NCBI RefSeq assembly: GCF_017948675.1
Contig: NZ_JAGFBU010000002.1
Coordinates: 434,001-498,000, forward strand
Direction: 5' to 3'
Origin: Flavobacterium flabelliforme
GTDB taxonomy: Bacteria; Bacteroidota; Bacteroidia; Flavobacteriales; Flavobacteriaceae
DNA length: 64,000 bases
Each line of letters begins with the position of its first letter. Position 1 is the stretch's first letter. The translations under genes were made by a program, and so were the position numbers. Under the pieces are notes generated by a model. It did not search any database. It was not told the origin of the DNA and worked only from the letters and a program-made list of their open reading frames with translations. Below are positions 23,934 through 32,926 of this stretch, piece after piece.

Positions 23934-25478
23934 ATGGAAAACTTTAGAAATATTAGTCCTGTCAAGGTTGATAAAACTACTATAATTAGTCTTGAAAAAG
24001 GCAAATTACAGCCGCAAGTTCTTGATTTAGAAGAAGCTGTGTTGGGTGCGATGATGATTGATAAAAAAGGGGTTGATGATGTAATAGACATTTTGCAACC
24101 TGATGCTTTTTACAAGGAAGCGCACAAGCATATTTTTGAGGCTATTGTTCAGCTCTTTACAGAAACACAGCCTATTGACTTATTAACCGTTTCTGCACAA
24201 CTTAAAAAAAATGCTAAATTAGAATTAGCAGGAGGCGATTTTTATCTAATTCAGTTAACTCAAAAGATATCTTCATCGGCACACATCGAATTTCACTCTA
24301 GAATTATACTTCAAAAATTCATTCAACGAAGTTTGATTCGAATTTCAACTGAAATTATCGAAGATTCTTATGACGAAACAACCGATGTTTTTGATTTATT
24401 AGACCGTGCAGAATCAAAATTATATGAAGTTACTCAAGGAAATATAAAAAGAAGTTCTGAGACTGCTCAGAGTTTAGTTTTACAAGCCAAAAAACGTATT
24501 GAAGAAATTGCTGGCCAAGAAGGATTAAGTGGTGTAGCTACTGGTTTTGATAAATTAGACAAGATTACTTCGGGTTGGCAGCCAAGTGATTTAATTATTA
24601 TTGCAGCGAGACCTGCAATGGGAAAAACAGCTTTTGTATTATCTATGGCTAGAAATATGGCTATAGATTTCGGAATGCCTGTTGCCTTATTCTCTTTAGA
24701 GATGGCTTCAGTACAATTGATTACTCGTTTAATTTCATCCGAAACAGGTTTGTCATCCGAGAAATTGCGTACAGGAAAATTAGAGAAACATGAATGGGAA
24801 CAATTAAGTACTAAAGTAAAGAATTTAGAAAAAGCACCTCTTTTTATTGATGATACACCGTCGCTTTCGATTTTCGATTTAAGAGCAAAAGCCAGACGTT
24901 TAGTTTCGCAACATGGAATCCGTATTATTATTGTTGATTATTTGCAATTGATGACTGCTGGAGGAAACGGAAAAGGTGGAGGAAATAGAGAGCAAGAGAT
25001 TTCTACCATTTCTAGAAACTTAAAAGCATTAGCAAAGGAGTTAAATGTACCTGTAATTGCACTTTCGCAATTGTCTCGTGCTGTAGAAACCCGTGGATCA
25101 AGTAAAAGACCTTTGCTGTCTGATTTACGTGAATCTGGAGCGATTGAGCAAGATGCTGATATTGTATCGTTTTTATACCGTCCAGAATATTATAAAATTG
25201 ACGAATGGGATGATGATGAAGCTTCACCAACTGCTGGACAAGCTGAAATAATGATAGCAAAACACCGTAATGGTAGTATAGAAAATGTTCGATTAAAGTT
25301 TATTGGACACCTTGGTAAATTTGACAATTTAGAAGATCATAGCGGTGGTTATGATGATTTGCCTTCGAGTATGAACCAAGATGACAATCCTTTTATTACA
25401 AAAAATTTACCGTCAGCTAATGAGGCTTTTGGTAGTAATTTTAATGATTCGGATGACGACAGTGACGTTCCGTTTTAA
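23934..25478 (+). CDS. dnaB: replicative DNA helicase DnaB
   Basis: The ATG at 23934 gives a 514-residue protein (MENFRNISPVKVDK). The open frame extends 30 codons upstream across the accA terminator, which is not a plausible N-terminus. It has the N-terminal domain (LDLEEAVLGAMMID), the Walker A site IIIAARPAMGKTAF, the SLEMASVQLITRLISSETG segment, Walker B IIIVDYLQLM, and the LRESGAIEQDADIV sensor region. The acidic C-terminal tail (DSDDDSDVPF) is typical. It is the hexameric helicase that unwinds DNA at the fork. No intein is present. A TACTTTCG -7-like box lies about 10 nt upstream. Confidence 0.96.
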   Translation: MENFRNISPVKVDKTTIISLEKGKLQPQVLDLEEAVLGAMMIDKKGVDDVIDILQPDAFYKEAHKHIFEAIVQLFTETQPIDLLTVSAQLKKNAKLELAGGDFYLIQLTQKISSSAHIEFHSRIILQKFIQRSLIRISTEIIEDSYDETTDVFDLLDRAESKLYEVTQGNIKRSSETAQSLVLQAKKRIEEIAGQEGLSGVATGFDKLDKITSGWQPSDLIIIAARPAMGKTAFVLSMARNMAIDFGMPVALFSLEMASVQLITRLISSETGLSSEKLRTGKLEKHEWEQLSTKVKNLEKAPLFIDDTPSLSIFDLRAKARRLVSQHGIRIIIVDYLQLMTAGGNGKGGGNREQEISTISRNLKALAKELNVPVIALSQLSRAVETRGSSKRPLLSDLRESGAIEQDADIVSFLYRPEYYKIDEWDDDEASPTAGQAEIMIAKHRNGSIENVRLKFIGHLGKFDNLEDHSGGYDDLPSSMNQDDNPFITKNLPSANEAFGSNFNDSDDDSDVPF

Positions 25479-25492
25479 CTGCTAAACCTATT

Positions 25493-25530
25493 AAAAAAAA
25501 ACCGCCTCTTAGATATAAGGGGCGTTTTTT
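25493..25530 (+). terminator. terminator of dnaB
   Basis: A-run, CGCCTCTT, loop, AAGGGGCG and a T-run form a standard intrinsic terminator. Confidence 0.85.
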
Positions 25531-25581
25531 TTATTTATGTAGTCCCGTAAATTCGTTTATCTTTGAAATAAAAAAATAGCA

Positions 25582-26844
25582 ATGTCTTTCACAAAGTCAC
25601 TATGGGTTTTTATACTTTTTCTTTCCTTTTCGGTTAGAGGTTCCTTTATTCTGGTACCAATGGATGAGACTACGCAACAAAATCATTTAAAAGCGTATGG
25701 AATTACATTTTGGTGTCTCGACAAGAACTACAAAGCGAGTTGGTTACTCAATTATAGAGGCGGTTCTTTCTTACTACCGGATGCGCCAGAAATCCGAAAA
25801 GAATGCCAAATTAGAGGAGTAAGTTTTGAAATTATTTCTGATGCAGAACAAGTAAGTATTTTAAACCAAATAGCGAGTCCTTCTCAAAATATGGAATCTG
25901 TTCTTTTAGAAAAAGCACCCAAGATTGCTGTTTATACACCTAAGGGAAAGAAACCTTGGGATGATGCCGTTACTCTTGTATTAACTTATGCCGAAATTCC
26001 TTTTACAGCTATATATGATGAAGAAGTTTTAAGTGATCAACTTTTACTTTACGATTGGTTGCATTTGCATCATGAAGATTTTACAGGACAGTACGGGAAG
26101 TTTTATGGTGCTTACAAAAATGTACCTTGGTATATTGATCAAAAGAAAGAATCTGAAGCACTTGCTATTAAATTAGGCTATCCAAAAGTGTCGCAAGAAA
26201 AAGGAGCTGTTGCCAAAAAAATTAGGGATTTTGTAATTGGTGGCGGATTCATGTTTGCCATGTGCTCCGCAACAGATAGTTTTGATATCGCCTTGGCAGC
26301 AGATGGTCTTGATATTTGTGAGGCTATGTTTGATGGTGATGCAAGCGAAGGCAATTATCAATCGAAGATAAATTATAATAATTCTTTCGCTTTCAAAGAT
26401 TTTACTTTAGAAAGAAGACCTGAAATATATGAATTTTCAGATATAGATATGACTACAAAAAGAAAAATTCCGATGGAGAAAGATTATTTTACACTCATGG
26501 AATTTTCTGCAAAATGGGATCCTATTCCTAGTATGCTTTGTCAGAATCATACCCAACTTGTTAAAGGTTTTATGGGACAAACAACTGCTTTTGATTCAGA
26601 ACTTATAAAATCAAATGTCTTGGTGATGGGAAGTTGTGAATTAAATGGTGAAGCTCGCTACATACACGGTCAAAAAGGGAAAGGAATGTTTACTTTTTAC
26701 GGAGGACATGATCCCGAAGATTTTCAACATCAAGTGGGTGATCCGCCTACTGTACTTGATTTACATGCTAATTCACCTGGTTACCGCTTAATTCTTAATA
26801 ATGTATTGTTCCCAGCAGCAAGAAAGAAAAAAATGAAAACTTAG
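25582..26844 (+). CDS. secreted GATase1-like protein (often named 'asparagine synthetase B')
   Basis: The 420-residue protein has a signal peptide (WVFILFLSFSVRGSF). I recall homologues in flavobacteria carrying the name asparagine synthetase B, but no N-terminal Cys nucleophile, GATase2 domain or SGGLDS loop of that enzyme is visible. Instead the middle resembles a class I amidotransferase-like fold: KIAVYTPKGKKPWDDAV, IRDFVIGGGFMFAMCSATDS with a Cys at the nucleophile-elbow-like position, and FTFYGGHDPEDFQHQVGD near the end. That is the same general fold as ThuA/BPL-N-like GATase1 proteins. Likely role unknown. A TATCTTTG -7 element is at 25558-25565. Confidence 0.7.
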   Translation: MSFTKSLWVFILFLSFSVRGSFILVPMDETTQQNHLKAYGITFWCLDKNYKASWLLNYRGGSFLLPDAPEIRKECQIRGVSFEIISDAEQVSILNQIASPSQNMESVLLEKAPKIAVYTPKGKKPWDDAVTLVLTYAEIPFTAIYDEEVLSDQLLLYDWLHLHHEDFTGQYGKFYGAYKNVPWYIDQKKESEALAIKLGYPKVSQEKGAVAKKIRDFVIGGGFMFAMCSATDSFDIALAADGLDICEAMFDGDASEGNYQSKINYNNSFAFKDFTLERRPEIYEFSDIDMTTKRKIPMEKDYFTLMEFSAKWDPIPSMLCQNHTQLVKGFMGQTTAFDSELIKSNVLVMGSCELNGEARYIHGQKGKGMFTFYGGHDPEDFQHQVGDPPTVLDLHANSPGYRLILNNVLFPAARKKKMKT

Positions 26845-26938
26845 TTTTTTTATTATTCATTGGAGTATATGATTCCTTTTTAGTAAAATAATTTATACTG
26901 ACTTTTTAAGATTCTCAATTCTATTTTTAAATAGAGTT

Positions 26939-27742
26939 TTAATTTAATAAAAATTCAAACCAAATAGGAATATGATCCGATATTTTTCGGGATTCATTAA
27001 GCGAGTTGAAGTTTTTGTAAAAATGAATTACTCCAGAATTAAGGTGCTTAATTTGGGCAACATTAAAATACATATTATCAAATTCAGAAGCCAAACAAAT
27101 ATCAATTTTACAATCTTTTTTCAACGAAGTTTTTTGGCCTACTAAAATAGATTTGTATCCCATTTTTTTCAAAGGATTAAAAACAGTATGGGATTGAGGA
27201 CAATTAAAATCACCCACAAAAATTAAGTTCAAGTCAGGATATTCATTAGGTAGAAACTTAAAATATTTAATTTCGGTTTCTGGTTGTCTGTTTTTTGTAA
27301 TGGCATGAAAGTTAACTACTGTAAATTGTTTATTTTGATATTGAAATGTGCAGTAGTAAGGTTCGCGATCAATCTCTAAATGGTATTTTTGTTCCAGCCA
27401 TGCTTTTCCTATTTTCTTTACAGTATTTGTTTTCCATATAAAAGCATATCGTTCTGTTTTATAAGCGCTACTACTAGTTGGATCACTAATAGTATAATCC
27501 CATTTTACTCCCGTTCCATTCAGTCTTTCTACTAGTTTTGCAACTGCTTGTGCGCCGCCAACTCCAGCGACTACTTCTTGAATGGCTATGATATCGTAGT
27601 TCTTGATTGTTTTAGCAATGAATGTTAACGTAGAATCTGATTTAGATTTGCCAAGGTTTTCAATATTCCAAGAAAGAAGTTTGACTTGGGGGAAAGCAAA
27701 GGAGAAAATAAAGAAAAAAAGTATTGAAAAGAGTAATTTCAT
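26939..27742 (-). CDS. secreted endonuclease/exonuclease/phosphatase family protein
   Basis: The 267-residue protein has a signal peptide (LLFSILFFFIFSFAFPQ) and the EEP (DNase I-like) motifs: LSWNIENLGKSKSD, IIAIQEVVAGVGGAQ with the catalytic Glu, VNFHAITK, LIFVGDFNCPQ, and the final SDHIPIWFEF with Asp-His. It should be a metal-dependent nuclease or phosphatase outside the cytoplasm. The conserved catalytic set appears complete. Single gene, convergent with the preceding one. Confidence 0.88.
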   Translation of the reverse strand: MKLLFSILFFFIFSFAFPQVKLLSWNIENLGKSKSDSTLTFIAKTIKNYDIIAIQEVVAGVGGAQAVAKLVERLNGTGVKWDYTISDPTSSSAYKTERYAFIWKTNTVKKIGKAWLEQKYHLEIDREPYYCTFQYQNKQFTVVNFHAITKNRQPETEIKYFKFLPNEYPDLNLIFVGDFNCPQSHTVFNPLKKMGYKSILVGQKTSLKKDCKIDICLASEFDNMYFNVAQIKHLNSGVIHFYKNFNSLNESRKISDHIPIWFEFLLN

Positions 27743-28165
27743 ATCCTTTGTTAGAATTTAAATAGCAACCAAATAACGTTTATTATTTCATATATAAAAA
27801 ATATTTAGTTAAGTTTTAGTATGAAATATTAGCAGAGAACAGGTTTATTTTGAAATCAAAAAGTCTTCTTTAATTACTAATTTTATTATCTTTTTTATAA
27901 GAGTGCTTTCTTGATAAGTTTTATAGATTTTGAATTTATTTTAATTCACATACCGTATTGTAACCTTACATTATCAATTGCTTTGAAATAAGGATTGTGA
28001 TTGCTTGTGGTTATTATTATTATTATTATTATAAAATAAAAATTTTTCAAATAAATTCAGTTTTGAATTGTAATACAAGGTTAATTAAAAATCTATGTAT
28101 TTAGGACGATAAATAAATGTTTTTAAACTAAATCCCAACCTTTTCGATTGGGATTTTAGAAAAAA
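27743..28165. other. 423-nt intergenic region with (TTA)n tract
   Basis: This AT-rich stretch holds a trinucleotide tract of about seven TTA units at 28011-28032. The right end carries the terminator of the AhpD-like gene. I see no gene in it on either strand. Confidence 0.6.
28130..28156 (-). terminator. terminator of the AhpD-like gene
   Basis: AAATCCCAA (28130-28138) pairs with TTGGGATTT (28148-28156). It lies 10 nt past the stop of the minus-strand gene. Confidence 0.7.
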
Positions 28166-28603
28166 TTAATCAAGAGGCATTGTTGTTGCAATTGCTATAC
28201 GATTCCAAGCATTAATTGTTGTAATCATCATGATTATTTCTGCAATGTATCTTTCATCAAAAAGTGATTTTGCTTGTTCATAAGTTGCTTTAGATAGCTT
28301 ATTTTGAATCAAAGTCACCTCTTCAGTCATTGCAAGAATTGCTTGTTCTTCAGTTGTGTATAGATTAGTCTCCCTCCAAGCGTTCAATAGATAAATTCTT
28401 TGTTCTGTTTCGCCTTTTTTCCTAGCCTCTTTAGTATGCATATTAATACAATAAGCACAGCCGTTAATTTGAGAAGCTCTGATTTTAATGAGTTCTTTAT
28501 GAGTAGAACTTAAGGACGTAGAAGCAATATATTTTTCTAATCCCATCATTGCTTTATAAGCTTCTGGTTGCGTTTGTAAAATGTTTACTCTTGTTTGCAT
28601 CAT
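28166..28603 (-). CDS. carboxymuconolactone decarboxylase / AhpD-like protein
   Basis: The ATG at 28603 (or the adjacent one at 28600) gives about 145 residues starting MMQTRVNILQTQPEAYKAM, the normal family start; the open frame runs 22 codons further into the spacer. The active-site motif is CAYCINMHTKEARK, the CxxC-x3-H of the AhpD family. It would act as a peroxidase-linked or general thiol disulfide protein. It lies 76 nt after a Crp/Fnr regulator gene on the same strand, a pairing common in flavobacteria, so the regulator may control it. Confidence 0.88.
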   Translation of the reverse strand: MMQTRVNILQTQPEAYKAMMGLEKYIASTSLSSTHKELIKIRASQINGCAYCINMHTKEARKKGETEQRIYLLNAWRETNLYTTEEQAILAMTEEVTLIQNKLSKATYEQAKSLFDERYIAEIIMMITTINAWNRIAIATTMPLD

Positions 28604-28679
28604 GAATGTGTTTTTAAATTCATTACAAAGTTGCGGTAATATGTTTTCGAAAAACTTGAAGTACTTCAAGAAAAGTAAA

Positions 28680-29249
28680 TCAAACTTTTCCGGAGCGAAT
28701 TTTGCTCATAAATTCTGCAGAAAAATCCAAATAGGAAGCGATCATATATTGAGGAACCCGTTGAATAAATTCAGGAAAATAGTCATTCATGTGATGAAAT
28801 CGCTCTTCGGCTGACATCGTAAAAAGATATTTAATACGAACTTGTGCTGCACCAAAAGATTTTTGAAGTACTAATCTAAAGTATTTTTCTAATTTAGGCA
28901 ATCGTTCTAATAAAGCTTCAAATGAATTTCTCTCTATAGAAAGTATTTCTATGTTCTCAATGGCTTGAATATTAAAAGAGGAAGGCGTTAGGTATTGAAA
29001 ACTTAAATAGTCGGTTATCCACCAATTTTCAATTCCAAATTGAGTAGTTTGTTCAGTTCCTTTTGTAGTATTAATGTAAAAGCGAACACACCCATTTACA
29101 ATGAAATATTGTTTATTACAGATTTGATTTTCTTGTAATAAGAGTTGTTTCTTTTTAAATTTTTCGATTTTAAAATAAGACAACACAATTTCGGCCTCTT
29201 CATTATTCAAAGGAATAAACTTTTGGATGTGGGAAATTAAACTATTCAT
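28680..29249 (-). CDS. Crp/Fnr family transcriptional regulator
   Basis: The 189-residue protein has the same layout as the regulator at 14640: a cNMP-binding-like barrel (KKQLLLQENQICNKQYFIVNGCVRF split here, then FGIENWWITDYLSF) and a C-terminal HTH (VPQYMIASYLDFSAEFMSKIRSG). The last Arg/Lys-rich end is short, and the HTH reads DFSAEFM where relatives have LGLTPEFL, so DNA specificity may differ. No FNR Cys cluster. It lies directly upstream of the AhpD-like gene. Confidence 0.88.
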   Translation of the reverse strand: MNSLISHIQKFIPLNNEEAEIVLSYFKIEKFKKKQLLLQENQICNKQYFIVNGCVRFYINTTKGTEQTTQFGIENWWITDYLSFQYLTPSSFNIQAIENIEILSIERNSFEALLERLPKLEKYFRLVLQKSFGAAQVRIKYLFTMSAEERFHHMNDYFPEFIQRVPQYMIASYLDFSAEFMSKIRSGKV

Positions 29250-29278
29250 GAAAACAAATATAATCTTTGTAAAGCAAA

Positions 29279-29312
29279 AAAAAACTCATTCGCCGTAACG
29301 AATGAGTTTTTT
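29279..29312 (-). terminator. terminator of the ribosomal protein operon
   Basis: AAAACTCATTCG (29281-29292) pairs with CGAATGAGTTTT (29299-29310), loop of 6 nt, T-rich ends on both strands. It follows rplT. Confidence 0.85.
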
Positions 29313-29349
29313 ATATAAGTAAGTAATCTAAATTATGTTGATAAAACGT

Positions 29350-29694
29350 TTATTTTACTTTATTAAGTATTGCTTTGAAAGCTTCTGGGTGATTCATAGC
29401 TAAATCTGCAAGAACTTTACGGTTCAATTCGATGTTATGCTTTTTCACTTTACCCATGAATTGAGAATAAGACATTCCTTCCAATCTAGCTCCAGCGTTG
29501 ATACGTTGAATCCATAAAGCACGGAAATTTCTTTTATTCACTTTTCTGTCACGGTAAGCGTAGCACATTGCTTTCTCTACCGCGTTCTTAGCAACTGTCC
29601 AAACGTTTTTACGTCTACCAAAGAAACCTTTGGCTTGCTTCATTATTTTTTTTCTTCTTGCTCTTTTAGCAACTGAATTTACCGATCTTGGCAT
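29350..29694 (-). CDS. rplT: 50S ribosomal protein L20
   Basis: At 114 residues it is a normal L20: basic N-terminal half ([40 protein letters not shown]) and the C-terminal half ([20 protein letters not shown]). It binds 23S rRNA and starts large-subunit assembly. Last gene of thrS-infC-rpmI-rplT. The 174-nt spacer before it is long for this operon and contains repeats that could fold. Confidence 0.97.
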   Translation of the reverse strand: MPRSVNSVAKRARRKKIMKQAKGFFGRRKNVWTVAKNAVEKAMCYAYRDRKVNKRNFRALWIQRINAGARLEGMSYSQFMGKVKKHNIELNRKVLADLAMNHPEAFKAILNKVK

Positions 29695-29868
29695 AATTTT
29701 ATTGTTTTTTTGTAGCAGGCGGCCTGAATTTAATCAAAAGCACTTAATGGCCATACTCCAAGGTTATTTTAAATTGTTTTAACCTAAAGAAATCTTTAGT
29801 CAAATGTCAAAAGTCAAATGTCGAAAGTAATTAACTTTGGACTTTAAGACTTTCTAACTTTAGACTTA
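29695..29868 (-). repeat. rpmI-rplT spacer with AAGTC-type repeats
   Basis: Near 29799-29860 the spacer has direct repeats of AAGTCAAATGTC and inverted copies (AAAGT-aatta-ACTTT and AAAGTC / GACTTT). They can fold into one long imperfect hairpin just before rplT. Similar 'caaaagtcaa' units occur at 35720-35815. It may be a simple repeat or a leader that responds to L20. Confidence 0.5.
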
Positions 29869-30066
29869 TTAGATAATTCTTAATTGTTGTTTAATACTTT
29901 TCATATCTGTTTTGTGAACTAGCGCAGAGTGAGTCAATGCTAATTTACGTTTTTTAGATTTTTTAGTCAAGATGTGACTTTTAAAAGCATGCTTTCTTTT
30001 AATCTTTCCAGAACCAGTAACTTTAAAACGTTTCTTGGCGCTAGATTTGGTTTTCATTTTAGGCAT
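29869..30066 (-). CDS. rpmI: 50S ribosomal protein L35
   Basis: The 65-residue basic protein starts [20 protein letters not shown] and ends with the usual KQLRII-type tail. It is a large-subunit protein. Its position between infC and rplT is the standard order. Confidence 0.97.
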   Translation of the reverse strand: MPKMKTKSSAKKRFKVTGSGKIKRKHAFKSHILTKKSKKRKLALTHSALVHKTDMKSIKQQLRII

Positions 30067-30106
30067 TTTTTCCTAGTGTTTTAATTTATTCTTACTTACT
30101 TATCTT

Positions 30107-30202
30107 TCCCCTCCCCAGCCCTCCCCGAAGGAGAGGGAGCCGAGAAGTGTTATTATTTACTCCCTATCCTTTCTCCCCTCCTTCGGAGGGGTTGGGGGAG
30201 GA
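30107..30202. repeat. C/G-rich intergenic repeat between infC and rpmI
   Basis: Two inverted C-rich blocks (CCCTCCCCAGCCCTCCCC-gaag-..., then CTCCTTCGGAGGGG and GTTGGGGGAGG) make up most of the spacer. The left block is closely matched by 35947-35988, read on the other strand. This is a short interspersed palindromic repeat rather than an operon feature. Confidence 0.75.
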
Positions 30203-30760
30203 CTATTTCTTCTTCTTAGGAGCAATGAACATAATCATTCTCTTTCCTTCTAGAACTGGCATCGCTTCAACTTTACCAAATTCTTCTAGATCCGTCGCTA
30301 ATCTTAATAATAAGATTTGACCTTGATCTTTATAGATAATAGAACGTCCTTTAAAGAAAACAAATGCTTTTAATTTTGCGCCCTCTTTTAAGAATTTTTC
30401 AGCGTTCTTTCTCTTGAATTCGTAATCATGCTCATCGGTTTGAGGTCCAAAACGAATTTCCTTCACAGTTACCTGAGTAGACTTTGCTTTTAGGACTTTA
30501 TCACGTTTCTTTTGTTCGTAAACAAATTTCTTGTAATCCATGATTTTACAAACTGGCGGCTCTGCATTAGGTGAGATTTCAACTAAATCCAGTTCAAATT
30601 GATCTGCTAAACGCAAAGCTTCTGTAAGTTTAAAAACTCCAGGCTCTATGTTTTCACCTACAAGTCGTACTTCTTGTATACCACGAATAAGGCCGTTTAT
30701 TCTATGGGCATCTTTTTTTTCTACGCGAGGTTGGTAACCTCTGTTGCTTCTTATTGCTAT
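30203..30760 (-). CDS. infC: translation initiation factor IF-3 (non-canonical AUA start)
   Basis: The obvious frame starts inside the protein. Reading back from 30616 in frame gives an intact IF-3 N-terminal domain: [20 protein letters not shown] then [19 protein letters not shown], with no ATG, GTG or TTG before the in-frame TAA. The only suitable codon is ATA at 30758-30760, where flavobacterial IF-3 sequences known to me begin with M. The full product has 185 residues, the expected length. The C-terminal domain includes [19 protein letters not shown]-3 is known to use rare starts (AUU in E. coli) for autoregulation. The gene lies 16 nt after thrS. Confidence 0.9.
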   Translation of the reverse strand: MAIRSNRGYQPRVEKKDAHRINGLIRGIQEVRLVGENIEPGVFKLTEALRLADQFELDLVEISPNAEPPVCKIMDYKKFVYEQKKRDKVLKAKSTQVTVKEIRFGPQTDEHDYEFKRKNAEKFLKEGAKLKAFVFFKGRSIIYKDQGQILLLRLATDLEEFGKVEAMPVLEGKRMIMFIAPKKKK

Positions 30761-30776
30761 GACTTTATAATTTAAG

Positions 30777-32723
30777 TTAAACTGTAAATACTTTTAATGT
30801 TTTGCTGATTTCATCATTTACAATTGCAGCAAATTCATCGATTGTAATTGTAATATTTCCTTTTCCTTCCTGACCATGACGGCGGATAGAAACTGTTCCA
30901 TTTTTCTCTTCTTCTTCACCAACGATCAGCATGAATGGGATTTTTTGCATTTCGGCATCCCTGATTTTCTTACCAATAGTTTCGTTTCTGTTATCTATGA
31001 GGGCGCGAATTTCGTGATTTTCTAGCAAATCTAAAACTTTTTTCGCATATATTTCATATTTCTCGCTCAAAGACAATATTATAGCCTGTTCTGGCATTAA
31101 CCACAATGGGAAATTTCCTGCAGTATGCTCTAATAAAATTGCTATAAAACGTTCCATTGAGCCAAATGGCGCTCTGTGAATCATTACAGGTCTATGTAAT
31201 TCGTTGTCAGAACCTTTGTATGTCAAATCAAAACGTTCCGGTAGGTTGTAATCTACCTGAATTGTTCCTAATTGCCATTGTCTTCCTAAAGCATCTTTGA
31301 CCATGAAATCTAATTTCGGACCATAAAAAGCGGCTTCACCATATTCAATAACCGTATTCAATCCTTTATCGGCTGCAGCGCTTATAATTGCATTCTCTGC
31401 TTTTTCCCAATTTTCATCGGTACCAATATATTTTTCTCTGTTTTCTTTGTCTCTTAATGAAATCTGAGCAGTAAAATTCTCGAATCCTAAAGAACCAAAT
31501 ACATAAAGGACAAGGTCAATTACTTTCTTGAATTCCTCATCTAGTTGATCTGGAGTACAAAAAATATGCGCATCATCCTGAGTAAACCCACGTACACGAG
31601 TTAAACCATGTAATTCACCACTTTGTTCGTATCTGTAAACAGTTCCAAACTCAGCGTAACGTTTTGGTAAATCTTTGTATGACCATGGTCTTACATTATA
31701 AATTTCACAGTGATGCGGACAGTTCATTGGTTTTAACAAAAACTCTTCTCCTTCATGCGGTGTACTTATCGGTTGAAAGCTATCTGCACCATATTTTGCA
31801 TAGTGACCAGAAGTTACATATAATTCTTTCTGACCAATATGCGGTGTTACTACTTGTTCGTAACCCCCTTTTTTCTGTGCTTTTTTCAAAAATTGCTCTA
31901 AACGATCTCTTAAAGCAGCTCCTTTTGGTAACCATAATGGTAAACCTTGACCTACTTTTGCTGAAAAAGCAAACAACTCAAGCTCTTTCCCTAATTTCCT
32001 ATGATCTCTGCGTTTCGCTTCTTCTAATAATGCTAGATATTCTGTAAGATCTTTTTGTTTAGGGAATGATGTTCCGTAAACGCGTGTCAATTGCTTGTTT
32101 TTCTCATCACCACGCCAGTAAGCACCAGCAACACTCATAATTTTCATCGCTTTGATAATTCCAGTGTTTGGAATATGACCACCGCGACATAAATCAGTAA
32201 ACGTATCATGATCGCAGAATGTAATTGTTCCGTCCTCAAGATTAGTAATTAATTCTGTTTTATAAACATTGTCTTTGTATAATTCTAAAGCTGCTGCTTT
32301 AGAAACCGGACGTAATTTAAATTCGTGCTTTCCTCTTGAAATTTCTAGAACGCGGTCTTCAATTTTTTTGAAATCAGCATCTGTAATTTTATGATCTTCA
32401 AAATCTACGTCATAATAAAATCCATTGGCAATTGCAGGTCCTAGTGTTAATTTAATTCCAGGATACATTTCTTCTAAAACTTGTGCCATTACGTGAGAAG
32501 TAGAATGCCAAAAAGCTTTCTTACCATTCTCATCATTCCAAGTGTATAATGTAAGATTTCCGTCCGTCGTCAATGGAGTAGTGGTCTCAATAGTTGTACC
32601 ATTAAAAGAAGCCGAAATCACGTTTCTAGCAAATCCTTCACTTATGCTTTTCGCAACATCCATTGGACTTACATCAGAAGCATACTCTCTAATTGACCCA
32701 TCGGGTAAAGTAATCTTAATCAT
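30777..32723 (-). CDS. thrS: threonyl-tRNA synthetase
   Basis: The 648-residue class II synthetase has, in order, a TGS domain ([14 protein letters not shown]), the editing domain with [17 protein letters not shown] and [10 protein letters not shown] zinc/editing motifs, the catalytic core with the motif 2 region [25 protein letters not shown] split over that stretch, the [10 protein letters not shown] zinc site, motif 3 [12 protein letters not shown], and the anticodon-binding domain. It charges tRNA-Thr. It is first in the thrS-infC-rpmI-rplT operon and has a well-formed promoter upstream. Confidence 0.97.
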   Translation of the reverse strand: MIKITLPDGSIREYASDVSPMDVAKSISEGFARNVISASFNGTTIETTTPLTTDGNLTLYTWNDENGKKAFWHSTSHVMAQVLEEMYPGIKLTLGPAIANGFYYDVDFEDHKITDADFKKIEDRVLEISRGKHEFKLRPVSKAAALELYKDNVYKTELITNLEDGTITFCDHDTFTDLCRGGHIPNTGIIKAMKIMSVAGAYWRGDEKNKQLTRVYGTSFPKQKDLTEYLALLEEAKRRDHRKLGKELELFAFSAKVGQGLPLWLPKGAALRDRLEQFLKKAQKKGGYEQVVTPHIGQKELYVTSGHYAKYGADSFQPISTPHEGEEFLLKPMNCPHHCEIYNVRPWSYKDLPKRYAEFGTVYRYEQSGELHGLTRVRGFTQDDAHIFCTPDQLDEEFKKVIDLVLYVFGSLGFENFTAQISLRDKENREKYIGTDENWEKAENAIISAAADKGLNTVIEYGEAAFYGPKLDFMVKDALGRQWQLGTIQVDYNLPERFDLTYKGSDNELHRPVMIHRAPFGSMERFIAILLEHTAGNFPLWLMPEQAIILSLSEKYEIYAKKVLDLLENHEIRALIDNRNETIGKKIRDAEMQKIPFMLIVGEEEEKNGTVSIRRHGQEGKGNITITIDEFAAIVNDEISKTLKVFTV

Positions 32724-32743
32724 TTTTTAAAATTTTATGAATG

Positions 32744-32774
32744 CAAAGATAGATGATTAGAAAAAGACAACCAA
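32744..32774 (-). promoter_or_regulatory. promoter of the thrS-infC-rpmI-rplT operon
   Basis: On the minus strand TTG (complement of 32772-32774), 20 nt spacer, TATCTTTG (complement of 32744-32751). It fits the Bacteroidota consensus; transcription would start close to 32737, about 14 nt before the thrS ATG. Confidence 0.65.
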
Positions 32775-32926
32775 TAAATAGCCAAGGTTTGTTAGTCTAA
32801 ACTTTACAAAATATAAAAGTATTGTAAAAATAGTGTGATTAAGCATGAAAACTAGCATTCATTTAAATAAAAGAAGCTTGTGAAATACAGTAATGCAGAT
32901 TTTAATTTGTAATTCAAGGAAATCAT

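Noticed and set aside
28011..28032. (TTA)n tract as a phase-variation switch
   Set aside because: It lies in a gap more than 100 nt from the end of one gene and 270 nt from the start of the other, outside any reading frame or clear promoter.
31664..32047. A 127-codon plus-strand open frame within thrS
   Set aside because: It is antisense to the conserved catalytic core of threonyl-tRNA synthetase.
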